This document shows, piece by piece, positions 57,816 through 64,000 of a DNA stretch of 64,000 nucleotides (positions within the stretch are counted from its first letter, which is position 1; each line of letters begins with the position of its first letter). A program made the translations under genes and the position numbers. The notes beneath the pieces were generated by a model. The model was not told the origin of the DNA, ran no database searches, and saw only the letters and a list, made by a program, of their open reading frames with translations. Source of the stretch: Schistocephalus solidus (lineage: Eukaryota > Platyhelminthes > Cestoda > Diphyllobothriidea > Diphyllobothriidae); NCBI GenBank assembly GCA_017591395.1, contig WEDG01003375.1, forward strand, positions 1-64,000. Reading direction: 5' to 3'.

Positions 57816-58894
57816 TTTATCTAACATCTGGTGCCTGTGATGAGGTAGGAAAATACCTTGTCAGAAAGTGTGCCATATTTGCATAGTTCATCATAAAACG
57901 CATCACCAAAAAGCCATAATCTACTGTTTCGACCAAAGGAGCCTGGCGGATAAGGAAAGTAAATGCGGATCTTGTACTAAAATCAGCAAAAGCACGAAAT
58001 TCCGGTATCAGTTGTTGAGGAATTTGATAAGTACTAATAAACTGACGTAAAACTAACAAAAAAATAGTGTTCTCTCAAGCCTGGTACAAGCGCTAGACTG
58101 ATCAGCAGGAATTTATCGGTTTCGCCCCTTCCCTCAAAATGAAATCTTCGGTAATACTCTTCCACCCGTTAATTCCTCTTGAAATTGATAACCTTAGGCT
58201 GCCAGTGCCTTTTTGATAGTCAACTATGCTGATGATATTGAAACGCAGCAAACCGCCGATTGAGATTGATCTAGCTTTAAGTAAAGAAAAAAGTCGACTT
58301 ATTGTGTTTTTAAGTTACGCCATTCTAATACCAGTGGACCAGGTGACATCTTTCTCAACTGTGTTAATGTGTTATCCAAGATCTTCTGGTCTCGCGAACC
58401 AACGAGAAGTGATGTATCCTAAAAATACTGTCTGATAACGGTGAGACAGGAGAGTAAATTACTGGGAAACTGTGTTATTCGGTTGAGTCTTCGGACTGGT
58501 TCACAAAGCCATCCTACTTGTCCAATAAGTTTCAACGTTCAGATTGCTAAAATCCACCTTTAAATTTGCCTGTATTTTGCCGGTAGTTGCTGCATCGCGG
58601 TGCTTGGAAAGGTAACTTCGCTGAAAAGGTTCATTCTTTCGAAATACACGGCAAAGGCTGAGCTGCGATTACCGATTCGAGTTAATAATAAAAGCAGAGT
58701 CAAAATGATTCACGAAATGCACAGGTTACTGGCTTCTGAAAAAAGTTCCCATATCTAGCGGCCCGATAAATGTGAGGGAAAACCCAAGAGAGTGGACTAA
58801 TCACATAACCTACAGAACTCCTTCTGTGTAAGCCAAAATGCCATCTAAATTGAAGTTCAGGTCAGCGGAACATACAATAAAAGCAAAATCTTAC
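57816..58894. other. Intron or 3' flank of the ceramidase gene, nothing recognised
   Basis: The next ceramidase exon would be expected here on the minus strand after 58,895, but no frame resembling the C-terminal Ig-like domain was found. Confidence 0.4.
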
Positions 58895-59188
58895 ATTGCA
58901 GTAAGTCTGATGAGGTTCTGTTATCACAGTTCCGAAAGGTGAACCCCAGGGATGCCAGTCCCAGGTAGCCGGCGGAGCGAATCCGAACAGGCGGTCCAGA
59001 AGGAAGGGAGGTTCTGGTCCCGCAGGAAGCCAGGATTTCTGCCAATAATAATTGGAATTAGAAAGGCACGATGCAGTATGGAGAGCGCTTACCTCGGCCA
59101 GCGATTTGGCCAGCTTAGCAAACTGCTGCACATAGGCCTGCAGCGTGTGTGGTCCGTAAGCCGTTGACGCACCCTCATAACGTTGTAT
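58895..59188 (-). CDS. ASAH2: Neutral ceramidase, two internal exons
   Basis: Two minus-strand exons, both phase 0 at each end, are joined across a 54-bp intron (59,039-59,092). Exon 59,188-59,093 (32 codons) reads 'IQRYEGASTAYGPHTLQAYV' then 'QQFAKLAKSLAE'. Exon 59,038-58,895 (48 codons) reads 'KSWLPAGPEPPFLLDRLFGF' then 'HPWGSPFGTVITEP'. The YEGAST-YGPHTL block followed by GPEPPF and a P-x-G-x-x-FG motif is specific to neutral/alkaline ceramidases, which hydrolyse ceramide to sphingosine and fatty acid at membranes. The exons cover the end of the catalytic domain and the linker to the C-terminal Ig-like domain. Upstream exons would lie above 59,190, where an RTE-like LINE sits from 60.6 kb; downstream exons are not seen before the LINE ending at 57,815. 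Confidence 0.85.
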
Positions 59189-59189
59189 C

Positions 59190-60020
59190 TGCAGATATAG
59201 ACAAAGGCAGAGAAGGACGGTGAGCAGGAATTGGAGACGATAAAGCCCCTGGAAGAAAAGTCGCGACAGCCCACCAGATGGCAGTTCGTTTGTTTGTCAA
59301 CCCTATTTAGTCAAAAGGTGGCAAGAGTCATAGCCAGCACCAACGCCAACATGACGTGAATGCGCGCTAAGACAGCGGCCAAAGATACCTAGTATCAGAA
59401 GAAGCGGACCAACCTCGCAGTGGTCGGAAGCTCACAGATGAAATTTAATTGCAATAAGGCTGAAGACTTTAATTTCGAATAGGGCAGGCAGAGTGCTAGG
59501 TGGATACAACATTCGATTAACAACGGTTAGCCTGCGTTAGTGCAAGCAGAGCAATAAATCATGAACTGATGAAGATCGACGTACCGCAGAAAATTTTTAA
59601 GATGAAAATTAGGAAGCCAAGACGAGCACTTACCGGAGAGTGCAAGCTATTAAACGAGCCTTCCTCGCATTCATAGCACTATACTAGTTAGTGCTGAATT
59701 AAGCTCATATATTTGACCATAGGCTGCTGGTTCAACTGTCAGGTGACATTCAATGCAATATGAGCCGAAAATCACGAGGCATTAACAGACATCTTTTGAT
59801 ATGCCTTCAGCCGAAGTAGTCCACAGATGTGGCTGTCAACCCGAGCCACATGATGTAACCTATCTGCTTAACTTAAGGTTAGGATGGATCGTAACTAAGA
59901 AGTGTGGGTTTTATCAGATCTTTGTGATTATTTTAAAATTTATGTCATATTTACTTGAGAAAATGCATAAAAAGGCACATCAGTTGCCCATTTCAAAAGA
60001 CAGTATACTATTCGTCGATG
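59190..60020. other. Probable ceramidase intron, nothing recognised
   Basis: No exon or repeat supported. Upstream ceramidase exons were looked for on the minus strand without success. Confidence 0.35.
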
Positions 60021-60025
60021 CACGC

Positions 60026-60115
60026 TCACCGAGCTCTGCCTTGGGGCTCATGCTCGAGCTCCGCCAGCAGCCGTACAGGAGCTAGTAGAAGCAGAGGCAA
60101 AGACTAGGGAGACGG
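60026..60115 (-). repeat. SINE body fragment, copy 3
   Basis: Shares 'gctctgcctt(g)ggggctca', 'ctcgag' and 'ccgccagcag' with the SINE body at 23,375-23,450, in the same orientation. The tRNA-like head is absent. Confidence 0.6.
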
Positions 60116-60224
60116 TATGTTATCTTCAAACTATACGCTTGGTGAAGTATAGTATACTAGCTTCCTAAGAGTCTGATGGATTTCATGAGTTAGGACACTT
60201 ACTGTACATACACGATCTGGCCCC

Positions 60225-60490
60225 CCAAACACAAGCACCAGGATTTCACACAACAGGGGGTCGAACGGCTCAAATCTCAATGTGTGAGATAGCCAGAAGT
60301 CACGTTAAGAAAGAGCTATCGCAGCCTGACTATCAGACCAAAAGTCCGTCACTCCACAAAACGCACATTGGACTGACTGCGAGGTCTGAGTATAATTGTA
60401 AGTTGGCAACCTACCAACCCACGGCGCTTATCGCCCCATGATATTTTCAAGCTCAGATCACACATGCAACAGAGGAGTCCTATGGAGAAG
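60225..60490 (+). repeat. Dispersed repeat R1, partial copy
   Basis: Matches the 53.4-53.6 kb part of R1: 'gcagcctgactatcag', 'cactccacaaaacgcacatt', 'gttggcaacct' and 'cccatgatattttcaagc'. Confidence 0.7.
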
Positions 60491-60639
60491 GAGCCGAGGA
60501 TGATACTTGCCTCTCAATCAGTTATTCAGACTGAGGGCATTTTTTGTAGCGTTACGTAGGATCATGTGAGGTGCATAGGCCGATGAAGAGAGATTTAGTG
60601 TTGTGGTATCGCTGGCAGTGTTCTACCGCAGGTTTTTAT

Positions 60640-61240
60640 AGAGATGTGACCTAATAGGACCATGCGGTGTGCGAATGTGCGTGGGCAGTGCGGACAGTTT
60701 GAGTCGAGTGCGGAGATTGTATGTTGGTGCTCCCGGTCCTGGTTCGCTGGTCTCTGTGCGATGGATTCACAAGTGACCGATCAGGCCGATGCGTGATGGG
60801 CATGTGTGGTGACAATGAGGACAAGATAGGTCGGGAGGTTCAGAGTCTGCCGGGGGTCTGCAGCTAGTACTGGTAGTCGCGCTGATGAGTGGACTGTGGA
60901 AAGTAATGATGGTTTTGCAAGATGCGTTGGCATCATGGTGGATTCCGCCTTCTTGGATGCGCATGTGACCGATCAGGCCCATGCGATGAGTGAATGCTCG
61001 TGGGCAGCGAGGGCATTGGAAGCGGTGGTCTCTGTTGTGTGTTGGTGCTCCAGGCACTAGTTCACCAGTATCTGTGCAATAGATTTGCAAGTGACCGATC
61101 AGGCCGATGAGTGAGGTGAATATGAGAGCCCAATGACGACATGTGAGAACCGAGTCCCCATCGCTGGTACTGGGGGCGGTGGTGGTGTTGGAGATAGCAG
61201 GTAGTCGGAGGTGGCTACTGAGGTGGTGGGAGTGGGGCAA
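60640..61240 (-). CDS. RTE-like LINE zinc-finger tail
   Basis: A 157-codon frame (61,240-60,767) and its continuation hold four more C2H2-type units. 'CRHWALIFTSLIGLIGHLQI' has lost the second Cys (Trp). 'CPRCPRAFTHRMGLIGHMRI' ends in Gln instead of the last His. 'CPHCHHTCPSRIGLIGHL' is followed by a stop. In another frame, 'CPHCPRTFAHRMVLLGH' sits near 60,660. Spacers carry the 'ELVPGAPTHNRD' type motif. The fingers presumably bind nucleic acid; several look degenerate. Confidence 0.75.
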
Positions 61241-61330
61241 GTGGCGTTCGTCGCCGTGATCGGTGCAGGGAGTGGAGGAGGGAGGATGGTGTCGGTGATC
61301 GTGGGCGGCGGGGCATTGATAAATTTGCTA

Positions 61331-62044
61331 TCAGTGGTTGGGGTGGTCGTTATCGTGAGGTCTCAGGCAGGTGTGGCAGAGGCTGATGTTATGGGGATCG
61401 CTGCTGTATTGAGTTCGAAGATGTCCGACCAGGCCGATTCGCGAGCGGAATGTGCGTTGACAGCGTGGGCACGTTGGCAGGACTTGGGCATTGGTGGTGT
61501 TGATCCGAGGTGCTTGTGACTTGCGAGCCGCCCTTTTGGCCTTAGCAGCGGCGATCCGCATAGCCTCGTGGATTACTGCACCAGTCTTCACGGATCTTTT
61601 CCATGCCGGTTTATCCTGGGTGAAGCCCTCAGAGGTTGCCGGGTTGATTTGCAGCTGCTTCAGAGATTTCTTCAAAGTGTCCCTGAAGCATCGTTTTGAC
61701 CTCACCTGTCGGTGAGCACCCGTAGCGACATCTCCGAAGAAATGTCGTTTGGGTAGTCGCTCGTGCTCCATTCCCACCAGGTAGCCGCTCCATCTCAGTT
61801 GCATTTCCGATGCGATTGCGTCGGATCCCGGTGCTTTCCCGCTGGAAATCCGTTGCACGGCCCGGATGTTTTCTGGTAGGATAGGCGGCAGGTCCAGGTC
61901 ATCGATCGTGTCCACTTGAGGGAGCCGGGCAATGGCATCTTCGAAGATGGCCGATGAGAAACCAAGGACATTTCTGAAGTGCTTGGCCCAGCGCTCCAGA
62001 ATTAGCGATTTCTCTGTCAGAAGTGTCGTGCCGTCAGAGCTCAA
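61331..62044 (-). CDS. Fused ORF: RT N-terminal edge joined in frame to post-RT region and first zinc finger
   Basis: A 237-codon open frame. Residues 1-70 are the lead-in to RT, with 'LLTEKSLILERWAKHFRNVL' and 'VQRISSGKAPGSDAI'. Without a frame break it passes at about 61,801-61,812 into 'EMQLRWSGYLVGMEHERLPK' and 'FGDVATG', which normally follow the thumb. It goes on through 'LKKSLKQLQINPA', 'AMRIAAAKAKRAARKSQAP' and a C2H2 finger 'CPRCQRTFRSRIGLVGHLRT'. Several hundred residues, including every catalytic RT motif, are absent. The exact frame match at the join is notable. It could be a simple deletion or selection for the remaining protein. Confidence 0.8.
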   Translation of the reverse strand: MSSDGTTLLTEKSLILERWAKHFRNVLGFSSAIFEDAIARLPQVDTIDDLDLPPILPENIRAVQRISSGKAPGSDAIASEMQLRWSGYLVGMEHERLPKRHFFGDVATGAHRQVRSKRCFRDTLKKSLKQLQINPATSEGFTQDKPAWKRSVKTGAVIHEAMRIAAAKAKRAARKSQAPRINTTNAQVLPTCPRCQRTFRSRIGLVGHLRTQYSSDPHNISLCHTCLRPHDNDHPNH

Positions 62045-62471
62045 CAGCGGTGCGGTCCCGTTGATGCAGGGACCGTAGATGGCCTCGATGGCTTTGAAAA
62101 AGTTTTTTCATTTCATTGCGGCCCGCATACCCCTGGAATTCCTCAGCCTTTCGAACCATCCGGGTGTCCTGCATCTCCCGCAGCTGTTGCTGTACAAGGC
62201 GGCGGCATCTCAAGAAGGCTGCTTTGGTGGCGTCAGTCCGAAGGTCCATGTAGGCTTTGTGTAGTCCATTCTTCTCCGCGAGAAAGTCACTGATGTCGGC
62301 GTCATTTTCGTCAAACCAGTCCTGGTGTTGACGGCATGCGCGTCCGAGGACGTCAAGGGCGGTGAACTGGATAACATTTCGTAGTTGACACAATCTTGTC
62401 TCCACGGTGGCGTTATTATCTGGAGCATGCAGGTCCACCAGTTTCTGGGTTATTTTGGCTGCTGAAATCAA
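62034..62471 (-). CDS. RTE-like LINE linker between endonuclease and RT
   Basis: A 145-codon frame rich in charged helices: 'TRLCQLRNVIQFTALDVLGR', 'QDWFDENDADISDFLAEKNG', 'CRRLVQQQLREMQDTRMVRK'. It matches the region before the RT in RTE-like LINEs of this type. It overlaps the next frame by 11 bp, marking a frameshift. Confidence 0.75.
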   Translation of the reverse strand: MISAAKITQKLVDLHAPDNNATVETRLCQLRNVIQFTALDVLGRACRQHQDWFDENDADISDFLAEKNGLHKAYMDLRTDATKAAFLRCRRLVQQQLREMQDTRMVRKAEEFQGYAGRNEMKKLFQSHRGHLRSLHQRDRTAVEL

Positions 62472-62553
62472 AACAGTGAGCAGGCAAAGTTAACAAAGGA
62501 ATATTTAACTTACCTGGCAGTCGCTTACCTTGGGGCCTTCGACGGGGTTGAAG

Positions 62554-63310
62554 TCAGACCCTCATCTTTGAGACGACGAGGCGGTGATCCGTCCACCCAT
62601 CGACATTGCTGATCGCTTTGGTCACCAGCACGTCCTGTCGATCTCGCCTCCGGACGAGAACATAGTTCAGCAGCTGCCAGCGCCGCGACCGAGGGTGCAT
62701 CCACGTGGCCTTCTTCCGCGTCGGAAGGCGGAAGGTGATGGTCAGCAGGAGACGGTGTTCCACACAGGTTCGCAGAATAAGGAGGCCTTTATCGTTACAG
62801 CTACCGAGACCATGGGGACCCAGCACTCCCTGCCAGGCAGAGTGGTCTGTCTCGACGCGGACGTTGAAATCACCAAGGACAGTTAGCTTGTCCGCATTCG
62901 GCAAAGTCACCAGGAGGGCGTGCAGGTCCTCGTAGAATTTGTCCTTCGCCGCATCAGAGATCTTCATTGGGGGAGCGTAGGCGCTGATGATGGTGGCGAA
63001 CTTGTCTCCCCGAAGAGGCAGGCCAAGGCTCATCAGGCGATCATTGATACCCTGCGGCAGACAAGGCAGAAGTCCCACGATGTCAGTCCGGAAGGCAAAG
63101 GCGACACCAGCGTCGCGTCGCTGTGTATTTGACCGTCCCCTCTAGCTGACCCTGCTCAGAGAATCGGGTCTCGCTGAGAGCAGCAATGTCCACCTGGTAG
63201 CGCGCCAGTTACCGAGTGACTAGCGCCGTCCTCCATTCCGGCCGGTTGCTCCTAGGATTGTCTAAAAGGGAACGAACATTCCAGGCTGCTATTGTGAATG
63301 GACTCACCCG
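62554..63310 (-). CDS. RTE-like LINE endonuclease domain
   Basis: From about 63,310, '[20 protein letters not shown]' and '[19 protein letters not shown]' (catalytic Glu) precede a frame break near 63,130. A 174-codon frame (63,078-62,554) follows with '[19 protein letters not shown]', '[18 protein letters not shown]', '[18 protein letters not shown]', '[18 protein letters not shown]' and '[14 protein letters not shown]'. This is an exonuclease/endonuclease/phosphatase fold. The conserved Asp of the 'LLDYVLV' motif is Asn (AAC), so nicking activity is probably lost even without the frame breaks. Confidence 0.85.
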
Positions 63311-63709
63311 AGCAGCCTGGAGGGTGTGGCGAGGGGGATGGGGACGGGGGTATTGTTGGTTGTTTGAGTTTTACGACCGCGTATTTTGCGAGCCGCGGCC
63401 TGCTGCAGGAGACGTGATACCCAGCATTTGTTTAGGGCACCTTTCCTAGCCCTTTCCTCCGCGAGAAGGCAATCAGTGCTGTCCCTAAATAGGGAGGCTC
63501 GGACATCCCAGACGGCTGCCGAACTCCAATATGGGTCACGGTTTTGTTTTAGTGGGAGAACGACCCGAGTTAGCCTGGGCCGCCTACGGGGTTGCTGTCG
63601 CCTCATCGTAGGACCTTTTCAGAGAGGGGGGGAAGTGGGCAGTTCGGGAATCAGACCTACCTGGTGTCGTGGCACACACAGGAAATCCTCCCCTGTTTTA
63701 GCCCGCCGG

Positions 63710-64000
63710 TCGTGACGGTTGCCTGGGGTGTGGCCGCTGGGAAGAACCTAACTTCGAGGAGCCCTAGGTGAGAGTTGGGTACCAGTTAGAGGCGGACACA
63801 GGAGCATTCACCACCTATACGAGACAGATGGAGCGACCAAATGCTATCCGTGTGGTGCTACCCCTAACTACTACCTCCTACACCCCTACACCACAGAGGT
63901 ATATGACACGCCGGCATGTAAACAATAGGGTTTTCAAAGGTGTTGCCTGTCACCCTCACCAAATGAACTGAATAAATTAAACATACATTGAAAACCGCAA
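63710..64000. other. No gene recognised
   Basis: Window edge; possible 5' flank or untranslated leader of the RTE-like LINE, with nothing further assignable. Confidence 0.35.

Larger units (their letters stand above)
60640..63700 (-). mobile_element. RTE-like LINE with zinc-finger tail, RT core deleted
   Basis: On the minus strand: 5' part (about 63,700-63,300, Pro/Arg-rich), endonuclease (about 63,310-62,540), a helical linker (62,471-62,034), the start of RT, then the post-RT region and C2H2 fingers (62,044-60,640). The whole RT polymerase core between 'GKAPGSDAI' and 'MQLRWSG' is missing. Frame breaks occur near 63,130, 62,500, 62,040 and 61,330. Full-length relatives have endonuclease, RT and finger tail in one ORF. 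The tail type (repeated S-x-IGLxGHLR) is what ties this window to diphyllobothriidean tapeworms. Confidence 0.85.

Noticed and set aside
57817..58059. 80-codon minus-strand frame downstream of the ceramidase exons
   Set aside because: Checked as a possible next ceramidase exon; it lacks the phase and shows nothing like the Ig-like domain.
1..64000. CRISPR arrays, bacterial operons, rRNA or intact tRNA genes
   Set aside because: None seen. The tRNA-like segments at 15.4 and 23.5 kb are SINE-derived, and the direct repeats present are dispersed eukaryotic elements without regular spacers.

Overview
This is a eukaryotic window. Its genes are broken into exons with GT-AG introns, and most recognisable coding sequence belongs to decayed retroelements. 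The likely source is a parasitic flatworm, probably a tapeworm of the Diphyllobothriidea (Spirometra / Dibothriocephalus / Schistocephalus type). That call rests on the mix of CR1-like LINEs, Penelope-like elements and an RTE-like LINE whose tail carries C2H2 fingers with an 'IGLIGHLR' signature, which I associate with those genomes. It is an inference; no database was searched.

Host genes. Three conserved genes can be rebuilt exon by exon, although no exon forms a long ORF. (1) A UVRAG orthologue (Vps34 complex II subunit) runs on the + strand in at least eleven exons from 11,512 to 23,075, with phase-compatible splice sites throughout. Its C2-like domain is cut by introns of 35-63 bp, while its coiled-coil and C-terminal parts are separated by introns of 1.6-2.8 kb full of repeats. 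(2) A METTL2-type tRNA 3-methylcytidine methyltransferase lies on the - strand (24,879-25,897), with five exons split by 37-43 bp introns; its N-terminus is not found. (3) Two exons of a neutral ceramidase lie on the - strand (58,895-59,188) between two LINEs; the rest of the gene is not visible.

Transposable elements. 0-9 kb is a stack of CR1-superfamily LINE fragments, including a TTTA-tailed LINE inserted into a CTGAA-tailed LINE exactly inside its reverse-transcriptase motif A. 30-35 kb holds an RTE finger-tail fragment, a short RT fragment and a degraded LINE. 35.9-39.6 kb holds two Penelope-like elements in opposite orientation, the first flanked by ~350-bp inverted arms. 44.2 kb carries a dead mariner transposase fragment. 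47.2-48.5 kb and 54.3-57.8 kb carry two closely similar copies of one CTGAA-tailed LINE. 49.9-50.6 kb is a third Penelope-like fragment. 60.6-63.7 kb is an RTE-like LINE that has lost its RT core in frame but keeps its endonuclease and zinc-finger tail. Smaller dispersed families (a ~0.6 kb repeat with about seven copies, a (CT)n-tailed repeat with three, a tRNA-derived SINE, two MITE-like inverted repeats, a ~70-bp intronic repeat) fill much of the rest.

I saw no CRISPR array, rRNA, genuine tRNA gene, operon or other prokaryotic feature. I also saw no clear new multigene system. The most unusual items are the in-frame RT-less RTE ORF, the inverted-arm Penelope element, and the three host genes hidden among the repeats.
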